Under the pieces are notes generated by a model. It ran no database searches. It was given only the letters and a program-made list of their open reading frames with translations, and had not been told where the DNA came from. From contig NZ_CP154853.1 in the NCBI RefSeq assembly GCF_047302405.1, positions 2,728,001 to 2,792,000 of the forward strand: DNA of 64,000 bases, given 5' to 3'. Made by a program: the position numbers and the translations under genes. The number at the start of each line of letters is the position of its first letter. The stretch's first letter is position 1. Origin of the DNA: Alkalihalobacillus sp047302405 (GTDB taxonomy: Bacteria; Bacillota; Bacilli; Bacillales; Bacillaceae_D). Of this stretch, positions 57,099-64,000 are shown piece by piece.

Positions 57099-57266
57099 TT
57101 CAACGACTCCCTTCCCCTAAGTACCTTTACTTAAATATGAATAATTAAATAGAGAATAACGTCTTACTTTTTATTTCTACTTCTTTCTTGCAAAACCCTT
57201 TTTACAAAAAATATTCACAGGCAGTCAAATGTACACTATGCTATACTAATCGCAGGAGGGACAAAT

Positions 57267-57623
57267 ATGGCACTAAAATATACAAATAAAATCAATAAAA
57301 TCCGCACATTTGCACTGTCTTTAGTTTTTATCGGGATCTTAATTATGTATCTCGGTTTAATCTTTAAATCTACACCCGTAGTGATGACTATTTTAATGAT
57401 GGTTGGCTTTTTAGCGATTATTGCTAGTACACTCGTTTATTTTTGGATTGGAATGCTTTCAACTAAAACAATTCAAGTTGTTTGTCCAAGTTGCGAGAAA
57501 CCAACCAAAGTGTTAGGGCGTGTTGATGCATGCATGCACTGTAGCCAACCGTTAACAATGGATAAAGACCTAGAAGGTGAAGAATTTAACGAGGATTATA
57601 ATAAAAAATCGACACAGAGCTAA
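57267..57623 (+). CDS. ygzB: YgzB family (UPF0295) small membrane protein
   Basis: 118-residue protein with two membrane helices (about 12-35 and 40-65) and a cytoplasmic zinc-ribbon-like segment C-P-S-C ... C-M-H-C (about 73-93). Function unknown; family restricted to bacilli. Ribosome site GCAGGAGGG. Convergent with perR, as in B. subtilis. Confidence 0.92.
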   Translation: MALKYTNKINKIRTFALSLVFIGILIMYLGLIFKSTPVVMTILMMVGFLAIIASTLVYFWIGMLSTKTIQVVCPSCEKPTKVLGRVDACMHCSQPLTMDKDLEGEEFNEDYNKKSTQS

Positions 57624-57649
57624 CTATCATGTAGCTCTGTTTCTTTTTT
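57615..57649 (+). terminator. Terminator of ygzB
   Basis: CAGAGCTA pairs with TAGCTCTG, followed by TTTCTTTTTT. The left arm overlaps the last codons of ygzB. Confidence 0.8.
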
Positions 57650-57697
57650 ACCCAGTTTAATTTAAAGCTAACTTAAAAGTCATACCCCAAAAGAAAA

Positions 57698-57722
57698 CAC
57701 GACTACATTTAAAGTAGCCGCG
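57698..57722 (-). terminator. Terminator of perR
   Basis: Minus strand CGCGGCTAC-(7)-GTAGTCGTG (with G-U pairs) followed by TTTTCTTTT, 28 bp after the perR stop. Confidence 0.65.
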
Positions 57723-57749
57723 CTAAGACAATCAATCATTAATTCAAAC

Positions 57750-58187
57750 TTAATGTTGGACTTTTTTAGAACAATCCGGACACGAACCATAAATTTCCAT
57801 ACGATGACTATGGACTCTAAACCCGGTTACATGCTCAGCTAACGTTTCAACTTCATCTAGACCAGGATAATGAAAATCAACTATCTTCCCGCAATCTTGG
57901 CAAATTACATGATAATGGTCAGTTGTGACACAATCGAAACGGCTAGAAGAATCTCCATAAGTTAACTCTTTTACAATCCCAACTTCTTTAAAGACGCGTA
58001 AATTATTATAAACAGTCGCCACACTCATATTAGGGAAACGCCCTTCAAGTGCTTTATAAATTTCATCCGCCGTTGGATGCTTCATTGAATCATATAAATA
58101 TTCCAAGATAGCATGACGCTGCGGTGTCATACGTACACGTGTGCTTTTAAGTGCTTCAATGGCATCTTGCAAGCGATGGTTTGACAT
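57750..58187 (-). CDS. perR: Peroxide-responsive Fur-family repressor PerR
   Basis: 145-residue metal-dependent peroxide sensor. With the start at 58187 (AGAGGTG seven bases upstream) the length and numbering equal B. subtilis PerR: regulatory metal ligands H37, D85, H91, H93, D104, and structural zinc cysteines C96, C99, C136, C139 are all in place. H37 and H91 are the residues oxidised by peroxide in the family. The 25-residue upstream extension of the frame runs through the promoter. A Per box overlaps its -10 (58225-58239), so autoregulation is expected. Confidence 0.97.
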   Translation of the reverse strand: MSNHRLQDAIEALKSTRVRMTPQRHAILEYLYDSMKHPTADEIYKALEGRFPNMSVATVYNNLRVFKEVGIVKELTYGDSSSRFDCVTTDHYHVICQDCGKIVDFHYPGLDEVETLAEHVTGFRVHSHRMEIYGSCPDCSKKVQH

Positions 58188-58224
58188 CGTCATGCACCTC
58201 TCTTTCAATACAACAATTCTTACT

Positions 58225-58262
58225 TTATAATAAGTATAGTATAGAAGTGAGAGGGCTGTCAA
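58225..58262 (-). promoter_or_regulatory. perR promoter with overlapping Per box
   Basis: Minus strand -35 TTGACA (58257-58262), 18-base spacer, -10 TATACT (58233-58238). Plus-strand TTATAATAAGTATAG (58225-58239) matches the Per box consensus TTATAATNATTATAA at all but two defined positions and covers the -10. Confidence 0.75.
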
Positions 58263-58358
58263 TTAGTCATTACGGCGATTTTATTACAAAATGGCAGGAT
58301 TCTCTTATCAATTAGCCAATCTTATATGAGAGTGCTTTTCAAATTATGGCATAAAGCC

Positions 58359-58670
58359 TTATTTAATAAACGACTTGCCCTCCAAAAATAAAGCAACGTC
58401 CTTTACATCAATAAGAAATGAGGTATAGCGATGAATGTGATTATTCTTTCTTTTTTGTTTACGTTTCTCTATGCTTAAGCAAGAACTTTGTAACGCTTCT
58501 TTTAACTCCGAGTGATGTTTTTCTTCAAGACCAATTAAAAAGGTTGTATTCCCCTTCCGAAGAAAACCTCCTGAACTCGCTAATTCCGTCATTCGATACC
58601 CTTTTTCTTTTAAACTCTTTTCCACTTCATCAGCATAGAAGTCATCAATAATACAAATAAGCAGCTTCAT
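58359..58670 (-). CDS. DarA/PstA-like cyclic-di-AMP receptor paralogue
   Basis: 103-residue PII-like protein. The nucleotide-binding core of DarA (YaaQ) is preserved: T28, then ASSGGFLRKGNTTFLIG at 31-47, with G34-G35-F36-L37 and N41-T42-T43. The segment after residue 60 is lysine/arginine-rich (KRKQKRKNNHIHR) and shorter than the usual B-loop region, so it may sense c-di-AMP or a related ligand with a different partner. Not the standard darA locus (no tmk or holB neighbours). Cotranscription with perR is not evident. Confidence 0.75.
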   Translation of the reverse strand: MKLLICIIDDFYADEVEKSLKEKGYRMTELASSGGFLRKGNTTFLIGLEEKHHSELKEALQSSCLSIEKRKQKRKNNHIHRYTSFLIDVKDVALFLEGKSFIK

Positions 58671-58706
58671 TTTTTCGCCTCACTCCCCTCAAATGATGAC
58701 CAATCT

Positions 58707-59663
58707 TTAGTACCCTTTATTTAAGTTTATTCGATTAATAAAGTTTTCGTGTTTCTCTTGATTGATAAATTTCTTTAAATTCTCTCTAAAAATTTGAAAC
58801 GCTCTTGGCTGATAAGAAGAAGATATTCCCGATAAATGAGGGGTCACCGTCACATTGTCCATATCCCAAAATGGACTCTCATTTGCTAACGGCTCTTGCG
58901 AAAAGACATCTAAAACCGCATGCTCGATCGCCCCCTCGGTCATAATCTTAGTTAACGCATTCTCGTCTACTGTATAACCTCTGCCAATATTAATAAAAGT
59001 TGCACTTCGTTTCATTTTACGAAAACGTTGTTCATTCATTATTTTCTTCGTTTCCTCTGTTGCTGGCAACACATTGACAACAAAATCAGCCACAATTAAA
59101 ATCTCTTCTAATCTCTCTTTAGGTACGACACGATCGACATTTTCCACTTCCTGTCCAGAAGAGTTCATGCCTAATACATTCATATTAAAAGCTTTGGCTA
59201 GTCTCGCTATCTCTTGACCAATAGCCCCCACCCCTAAAATCGATAAAGTCTTACCATTTAATTCGCTCATTGGGACAGAGCGATTCCAATCGTGAGTTTG
59301 CTCCTGCTGAATTAAAGTTTTGGTTTTTCTCGCAACTTGAAGCATCATCCCAATCGTATATTCCGCCATTGGTTTAGCATGAATACCACGACAATTCGTT
59401 ACCAAAATATCCTTTTTCTTCAATGCAGCAAATGGTAGTTGCTCTAATCCTGCTGAGATAACCATAACCCATTTTAATTTATTCGCAGTTTGGATATGTT
59501 TTTCCTCTAAATCTTCACCATATGTGATCAAAATTTCTGCAGTTCGTAATTCGTCTTCCGCTTCGGCCATGTTATTATAGAAAGAAAAATAGGCTTCTGG
59601 AAATACCGTTTCTAGATCTTTTTGAATGTTAGTTGCTATTTGGGCTGATGAAATTATTTTCAT
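58707..59663 (-). CDS. D-isomer-specific 2-hydroxyacid dehydrogenase
   Basis: 318-residue NAD(P)-dependent dehydrogenase. Rossmann motif GVGAIGQEIARLAK near residue 148, catalytic R in INIGRGYTVDENAL near 230, E in DVFSQEPL near 258 and H in VTPHLSG near 282. Substrate (glyoxylate, hydroxypyruvate, a keto acid) cannot be told. It lies between the DarA-like gene and bcp, 36 bp downstream of the bcp stop codon, so it is probably cotranscribed with bcp. Confidence 0.9.
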   Translation of the reverse strand: MKIISSAQIATNIQKDLETVFPEAYFSFYNNMAEAEDELRTAEILITYGEDLEEKHIQTANKLKWVMVISAGLEQLPFAALKKKDILVTNCRGIHAKPMAEYTIGMMLQVARKTKTLIQQEQTHDWNRSVPMSELNGKTLSILGVGAIGQEIARLAKAFNMNVLGMNSSGQEVENVDRVVPKERLEEILIVADFVVNVLPATEETKKIMNEQRFRKMKRSATFINIGRGYTVDENALTKIMTEGAIEHAVLDVFSQEPLANESPFWDMDNVTVTPHLSGISSSYQPRAFQIFRENLKKFINQEKHENFINRINLNKGY

Positions 59664-59699
59664 ATCCTAGCCTCCGTTACTCCAAATCTCATTCTCCTA

Positions 59700-60170
59700 T
59701 TAGTTAAGCTCGGTAGCAATGTAATCAAACACTTCTTTTACATGGTCGGCCACCTTTACTTTTCTCCACTCTTTTGCTAGGTTCCCTTCTTTATCAATCA
59801 CAAAAGTAGAACGTTCAATGCCCATATATTCTTTCCCAAAGTTCTTTTTTAATTTCCATACATCAAATAGCTCTGAAACTTGATGCTCCTCATCAGATAA
59901 TAGTAGAAATGGTAAGTTATATTTCTCAATAAATTTCTCATGTCTAGCTAACGGATCTGGGCTTACCCCTAAGATCACTGCATCATGCTTTTCTAGTTCC
60001 TCGTTATAATCTCTAAAATCACAAGCCTGCGTTGTGCAGCCTGGTGTCATATCTTTCGGATAAAAATAAAGAATAATATTCTTACCTTCATAATCTTTTA
60101 GTGAGACATTCTCTCCATTATTTGCTGGTAATGTGAATGCTGGTACTTTTTCTCCTATTGCAATAGCCAT
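59700..60170 (-). CDS. bcp: Peroxiredoxin Bcp (thiol peroxidase)
   Basis: 156-residue thioredoxin-fold peroxidase reducing H2O2 and alkyl hydroperoxides. Peroxidatic C45 in DMTPGCTTQACDF and resolving C50, the typical atypical-two-Cys arrangement. Equivalent to ygaF in the conserved perR-gsaB block. Closeness to perR suggests peroxide regulation, but I did not see a clear Per box directly upstream. Confidence 0.95.
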   Translation of the reverse strand: MAIAIGEKVPAFTLPANNGENVSLKDYEGKNIILYFYPKDMTPGCTTQACDFRDYNEELEKHDAVILGVSPDPLARHEKFIEKYNLPFLLLSDEEHQVSELFDVWKLKKNFGKEYMGIERSTFVIDKEGNLAKEWRKVKVADHVKEVFDYIATELN

Positions 60171-60291
60171 TTAAAACCACCCTTTCAAAATTTATATCTT
60201 CTAGCGTATCTGAACTTTCTCCCAAAAACAACTTATCTGATTTCTATCATATAAGAAATGACTCTATATTTATGAACATTTTAAAAAGGGG

Positions 60292-60441
60292 ATGAGCCCA
60301 CTGCAAGCCTTATCGAATGAATTATTAATCCAAAGTTACTTTCAGGCAAAGAAATTACGTTTAAATGATCAATTTACTCAACTTTTATTAGAGGAAATTA
60401 AAAGAAGAGCGCTCTCTTGTGAGATTAAAATAGAAGAATAA
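60292..60441 (+). CDS. sda: Sda, checkpoint inhibitor of sporulation kinase
   Basis: 49-residue protein missed by length-limited ORF calling. The core LSNELLIQSYFQAKKLRLND followed by FTQLLLEEIKRRAL matches Sda of B. subtilis (LSDELLIESYFKA...NEIKRRSL, from memory) along its helical hairpin. Sda binds the KinA dimerisation domain and blocks the phosphorelay when replication is disturbed. The ATG at 60292 directly abuts AAAAAGGGG; a CTG at 60301 has better spacing to GGGGATGA and gives a length nearer 46. A near DnaA box TTATGAACA lies at 60270. Confidence 0.85.
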   Translation: MSPLQALSNELLIQSYFQAKKLRLNDQFTQLLLEEIKRRALSCEIKIEE

Positions 60442-60733
60442 CTTCTAAGGAAATTGAATCAGCTTCTTAAAGTTAATAGACGAGGTCACTGAAATAGTCT
60501 CAATATCTCCTTTATCTTAGAAATTAGTATTTCCCAGCAAATGGTCGCTCAAGGGTTCAAACTATTCTTTCAAAACAGAGCGAGCGGAGTAAAATAAACT
60601 AAGCTCATCTGAAATAAGAGGTGGTTTTCAGTGGTCTCCTCTAGTCAAATGTCTACGGTTGCTCTATCATAAATAATATGATTGAATAACGATCAAAATA
60701 ATTTTATGAATCAGCTTTCATTTGGAGGTAATT

Positions 60734-62032
60734 ATGAATTTCTCAAAATCAGAAGAATTACATAAGGAATCATTAGAACATATCGTTGGTGGGGTGAATA
60801 GTCCCTCACGCTCTTTTAAAGCAGTCGGAGGTGGTTCACCGATTTATATGGAACGAGGGCAAGGGGCTTACTTTTGGGATGTCGATGGCAATCAATACAT
60901 CGATTATTTAGCAGCTTACGGACCTATCATTACAGGACATGCCCATCCACATATTACAAAAGCCATTCAAACCGCAGCTGAGAAAGGAGTGCTATACGGA
61001 ACTCCAACAAGTCTTGAAATCACTTTTGCAAAAATGTTAAAAGAAGCGATCCCATCTCTTGAAAAAGTTCGTTTTGTTAACTCAGGAACAGAAGCAGTCA
61101 TGACAACGATTCGTGTTGCCAGGGCTTATACAGGGCGAGATAAAATCATTAAATTTGCAGGTTGTTATCACGGCCACTCTGACTTAGTTCTTGTTGCAGC
61201 TGGTTCTGGACCTGCCACTCTTGGTACACCTGATTCAGCTGGTGTGACTAAAAGTACGGCAGAAGAAGTCATTACTGTTCCATTTAATGATATCAACGCC
61301 TATAAAGAAGCTCTCGATACATGGGGCGACCAAGTAGCCGCTGTCTTAGTAGAACCGATTGTTGGCAACTTCGGAATTGTCGAACCGAAAGAAGGCTTTT
61401 TACAAGCTGTAAATGACTTAACACACGAAGCAGGTGCTTTAGTTATTTATGATGAAGTCATTACGGCGTTCCGCTTTATGTACGGTGGGGCTCAAAATTA
61501 TTTAGGCATTGAACCAGACATGACAGCATTGGGTAAAATTATTGGCGGTGGCCTTCCGATTGGAGCATACGGTGGTCGCATCGATATTATGGAAAAAGTC
61601 GCTCCACTTGGGCCTGCTTATCAAGCCGGAACGATGGCTGGAAACCCTGCCTCCATGAGTGCAGGAATTGCTTGCTTAGAAGTGCTTAAAAGAGATGGAG
61701 TCTATGAACAACTAGATTTATTAGGGCAAAAACTTGAAGAAGGTATTCGCCAACTAGCAAGAAAACATCATATTCCCATGAGCTTAAACCGTTTAAAAGG
61801 CGCCCTAACATTGTATTTCACCACGACAACCGTCACGAATTACGAAGAAGCCGAAGCCTCTAATGGGGAATTATTTGCAATATTCTTTAAAGAAATGTTG
61901 AAACAGGGTATTAATTTAGCCCCTTCCAAATATGAGGCATGGTTCCTGACAACAGAACATACGGATGCAGATATCGAAACAACATTAAAAGCCGTAGATG
62001 AAGCTTTCTCTGTCGTATCCTTACACGTTTAA
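60734..62032 (+). CDS. gsaB: Glutamate-1-semialdehyde 2,1-aminomutase
   Basis: 432-residue PLP enzyme converting glutamate-1-semialdehyde to 5-aminolevulinate for tetrapyrrole synthesis. Features: VNSPSRSFKAVGG, NSGTEAVMTTIRVARAYTGRDKI near 120, YHGHSD, D-E-V in VIYDEVITAFRF, and PLP lysine in TALGKIIGGGLPIGAYGG near 266. ATG at 60734 follows GGAGG; the frame extends to a TTG at 60722 inside the ribosome site. It is the GsaB paralogue by position (next to bcp and ygaE), not the hem operon copy. 60442-60733 shows no gene. Confidence 0.96.
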   Translation: MNFSKSEELHKESLEHIVGGVNSPSRSFKAVGGGSPIYMERGQGAYFWDVDGNQYIDYLAAYGPIITGHAHPHITKAIQTAAEKGVLYGTPTSLEITFAKMLKEAIPSLEKVRFVNSGTEAVMTTIRVARAYTGRDKIIKFAGCYHGHSDLVLVAAGSGPATLGTPDSAGVTKSTAEEVITVPFNDINAYKEALDTWGDQVAAVLVEPIVGNFGIVEPKEGFLQAVNDLTHEAGALVIYDEVITAFRFMYGGAQNYLGIEPDMTALGKIIGGGLPIGAYGGRIDIMEKVAPLGPAYQAGTMAGNPASMSAGIACLEVLKRDGVYEQLDLLGQKLEEGIRQLARKHHIPMSLNRLKGALTLYFTTTTVTNYEEAEASNGELFAIFFKEMLKQGINLAPSKYEAWFLTTEHTDADIETTLKAVDEAFSVVSLHV

Positions 62033-62048
62033 GACTAATGAGAGTCTG

Positions 62049-62086
62049 AGACTTAAAAGCATTTAGCTGCTTTTAAGTCTTTTTTA
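62049..62086 (+). terminator. Terminator of gsaB
   Basis: AGACTTAAAAGCA pairs with TGCTTTTAAGTCT, followed by TTTTTTA. Confidence 0.88.
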
Positions 62087-62538
62087 TATGGTTTATTCCC
62101 TCCTACAATTTATAACCATTCATCCAATGCCCAAATCCACATCACGATGCCAAGAAAGTCGAATAAAAAAACATAGGGTATATGAATAAAGAAGTATCCA
62201 AATAACAAATGCTTTTCATAACTTCTTGACGTATATCCCCTCTGTTCTGTACACAGACTTTTCTTTTAATTAATTGTCCTATTTATTAAACACCGTTCAT
62301 ATAATCTTAAAGCTTTCGCCTCACCCAGCTTTTTCATAAACTATAATAATTACACACAATCTTTTTCAAGAAATCACTTGCTTCTTCTTTCTAATCACGG
62401 TATAGTACGTTCGGTACTGATATAAACTAATAGGAAGAAAACTATTTTTCAAAAAAATTTTACGATTAGTACTTATGATTACATCACGTTCTCTCTAGTG
62501 ATGAGATGAACGGATATTAGAAAGGACATCTTATTAAA
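62087..62538. other. Intergenic region gsaB-ygaE
   Basis: No gene found. The only structured element is the dyad AGTAC-GTTCG-GTACT at 62404-62418 about 120 bp upstream of ygaE, possibly an operator. AGAAAGGACATC before 62539 is the ygaE ribosome site. Confidence 0.4.
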
Positions 62539-63618
62539 ATGAAACTTGGTGCTCGTATTTTTAAAACGGGTCTTGCTGTTACATTAGCTATGTATGCAGC
62601 TTTATGGTTAGGTTCTGATTCTGCAACATTCGCTGCAATTGCCGCTGCTTTTGCGATTCAGCCTTCCATTCATCGAACTTTCCAAACAATTTTAGATCAA
62701 ATTCAAGCAAATCTAATTGGAGCGATTTTAGCTGTCATTTTTGTGCTCACATTTGGTCATGATCCATTCGTAGTTGGTGTTGTTGTTATTTTAGCTATCG
62801 CCCTTATTTCTAAATTAAAGTTAGAGCCTTCAACGATTCCACTTGCGATTGTAACGATCATTATTATTATGGAAAGCCCTACGACGAATTTCGTCGAATT
62901 TGCAACAGATCGATTTTTACTTATTATGCTTGGTGTGTTTACAGCCTTTATTGTCAACCTTTTCTTTATTCCACCAAGATATGAAACAAAATTTTATCAA
63001 TTAATGTTAAATGAAACAGACAATGTAATTCAATGGATTATGTTGTTGTTAAGACAAGATGCCGATCCTCGTTCATTAAAAGGTGACCTTGAACGATTAG
63101 ATGGCCAAGTGAAAAAACTAGACAATCTTTATAATTTATATAAGGAAGAACGCAATTATTTCTTAAAAAACAAATACAGTAAAGCAAGGAAATTAGTGCT
63201 CTTTAGGCAAATGCTCATTACAATAAAAAAATCTATTTTTGTTCTAAAAAACTTTGAAAGGCGCTCGGATGATATTAAACAACTACCAGAGCCCATCCAA
63301 CAACAATTTGAACAACAACTTGATTTATTAACCAATTTCCACAATCGGATTCTTTTACGATATGTTGGAAAAGTAACTTCCTCACCTTCTCAAGAAACAT
63401 TAGAGGATTTAGATGTAGGGAAGGAATCTTTAGCACAAGCCTTTATTACCTACTATAATCAAGAAGAAATTGAAGAACAAACATGGATGCATACTTTCCC
63501 AGCGATTTCACAAATTATCGAATACCAAGAAGAGCTAGTCCATTTAGACCATTTAGTTAACAGCTTCTTTAAATATCATACCGAGGAAAGTACACTTGAT
63601 ATTAATCCCGAAGAATAA
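62539..63618 (+). CDS. ygaE: YgaE-type membrane protein (aromatic acid exporter family)
   Basis: 359-residue protein with an N-terminal half of about five to six membrane helices (about 8-150) resembling half of an FUSC/ArAE exporter, and a C-terminal cytoplasmic helical domain (about 155-359) rich in charged residues, likely coiled coil. Family members are predicted to export aromatic acids, without firm evidence for this group. Position between gsaB and ygaD matches B. subtilis ygaE. Confidence 0.88.
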   Translation: MKLGARIFKTGLAVTLAMYAALWLGSDSATFAAIAAAFAIQPSIHRTFQTILDQIQANLIGAILAVIFVLTFGHDPFVVGVVVILAIALISKLKLEPSTIPLAIVTIIIIMESPTTNFVEFATDRFLLIMLGVFTAFIVNLFFIPPRYETKFYQLMLNETDNVIQWIMLLLRQDADPRSLKGDLERLDGQVKKLDNLYNLYKEERNYFLKNKYSKARKLVLFRQMLITIKKSIFVLKNFERRSDDIKQLPEPIQQQFEQQLDLLTNFHNRILLRYVGKVTSSPSQETLEDLDVGKESLAQAFITYYNQEEIEEQTWMHTFPAISQIIEYQEELVHLDHLVNSFFKYHTEESTLDINPEE

Positions 63619-63656
63619 CACTTCTTTAATAAAACATCATACATGATAAACAGATA

Positions 63657-63688
63657 AGAGCTGTCCCACACGAGTACAGCTCTTTTTA
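63657..63688. terminator. Terminator between convergent ygaE and ygaD
   Basis: AGAGCTGT pairs with ACAGCTCT, followed on the plus strand by TTTTTATC. Possibly serves both genes. Confidence 0.8.
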
Positions 63689-63730
63689 TCGTTCTCATTC
63701 AGGAATATATACAAAAACTCTCATGCAAAT

Positions 63731-64000
63731 TTATTGGAATTTCTGGACTTCAAACAAGCGTTTATAGCTGCTGTTTTTATTATTCATTAACTGAGCATGG
63801 GTTCCAACCTCTTTAATTTCGCCGTTTTCAACAAGTACAATTTTATCTGCATGGGTAATCGTTGATAAGCGGTGGGCGACAATAAAGGTTGTTCGATCTT
63901 TTGCAAGTTCTTCTAAAGCCTCTTGAATATAATGTTCACTTTCTAAATCAAGGGCAGAAGTTGCTTCATCAAAAATAAGCATTGGTGGATTTTTCAAAAA
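63731..64000 (-). CDS. ygaD: ABC exporter ATP-binding C-terminal part (YgaD type), 5' end outside window
   Basis: The last 89 residues of a fused membrane-ATPase ABC transporter. Walker B (MLIFDEATSALD), D-loop and the switch histidine (IVAHRLSTI) are visible; the tail VQKFQ ends the protein. Walker A, the signature motif and the membrane domain lie beyond position 64000. Same position as ygaD in B. subtilis, a multidrug-type exporter. Confidence 0.9.
   Translation of the reverse strand, partial: FLKNPPMLIFDEATSALDLESEHYIQEALEELAKDRTTFIVAHRLSTITHADKIVLVENGEIKEVGTHAQLMNNKNSSYKRLFEVQKFQ

Noticed and set aside
58188..58262. 25-residue N-terminal extension of PerR
   Set aside because: It covers the -35/-10 and Per box; the internal ATG at 58187 has the ribosome site and gives exact PerR numbering.
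60442..60733. Possible T-box or riboswitch leader before gsaB
   Set aside because: No T-box sequence (AGGGTGGNACCGCG) and no convincing terminator/antiterminator pair.

Overview
The window looks like a chromosomal segment of a spore-forming member of the Bacillaceae: low G+C, strong Shine-Dalgarno sites, a complete gerA/gerC/gerB-type germination operon and a Sda homologue. From about 54.4 kb to the right end the order (rRNA operon, ygxA, ygzB, perR, bcp/ygaF, gsaB, ygaE, ygaD) matches the known rrnD-ygaD segment of Bacillus subtilis. The long accessory stretch to the left (0-48 kb) is not part of that backbone. I cannot name the genus from sequence alone; an alkaliphilic or halotolerant Bacillaceae genus is a guess.

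Region 1 (1-5.9 kb): a CUT1 sugar importer (lipoprotein, MalF-type and truncated MalG-type permease) transcribed leftward, divergent from a YesM/YesN-type two-component system that probably controls it. Region 2 (6-20.6 kb): a carbohydrate island on the minus strand with an AraC regulator, a xylose-isomerase-like TIM-barrel protein, a ROK repressor, a glycerophosphodiesterase, then a six-gene operon (ROK sugar kinase, binding protein, two permeases, SIS protein, six-hairpin glycosidase) behind a sigma-A promoter carrying a XylR-like operator, and a Gfo/Idh/MocA operon with two full oxidoreductases and one protein that looks like a Gfo/Idh C-terminal domain without its Rossmann fold. Region 3 (20.9-30.1 kb): a phytanoyl-CoA-dioxygenase-like enzyme, the germination operon behind a near-perfect sigma-G promoter, and three flavin oxidoreductase genes plus a TetR-family regulator. 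The three flavin genes share one 15-bp operator placed just downstream of the -10 element, a small regulon visible directly in the sequence.

Region 4 (30.4-39.4 kb): a second glycan-use cluster with a GH43 lipoprotein, a GH2 enzyme, a third importer and an ArsR-type regulator with a long beta-rich C-terminal domain; its promoter has a cre-like site and a 12-bp inverted repeat. Region 5 (39.5-48.8 kb): purine/nucleoside salvage (NCS2 permease, MTA/SAH-type deaminase, cyclic-nucleotide phosphodiesterase/nucleotidase, CNT transporter), with a lone tRNA-Leu(CAA) and three decayed genes. Region 6 (48.9-56.2 kb): an rRNA operon 16S-23S-5S followed by 16 tRNA genes, transcribed leftward from tandem promoters; a roughly 125-bp repeat lies directly upstream of 23S, 5S and tRNA-Val. 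Region 7 (56.2-64 kb): the conserved ygxA-ygaD block, with extra genes (a DarA-like c-di-AMP receptor paralogue, a 2-hydroxyacid dehydrogenase and sda).

The sugar importers have no ATPase gene in view and probably share a MsmX-type ATPase encoded elsewhere. I saw no transposase, phage gene or CRISPR array. The accessory novelty lies in regulation: the flavin-oxidoreductase regulon, the rrn spacer repeat and the truncated Gfo/Idh protein.
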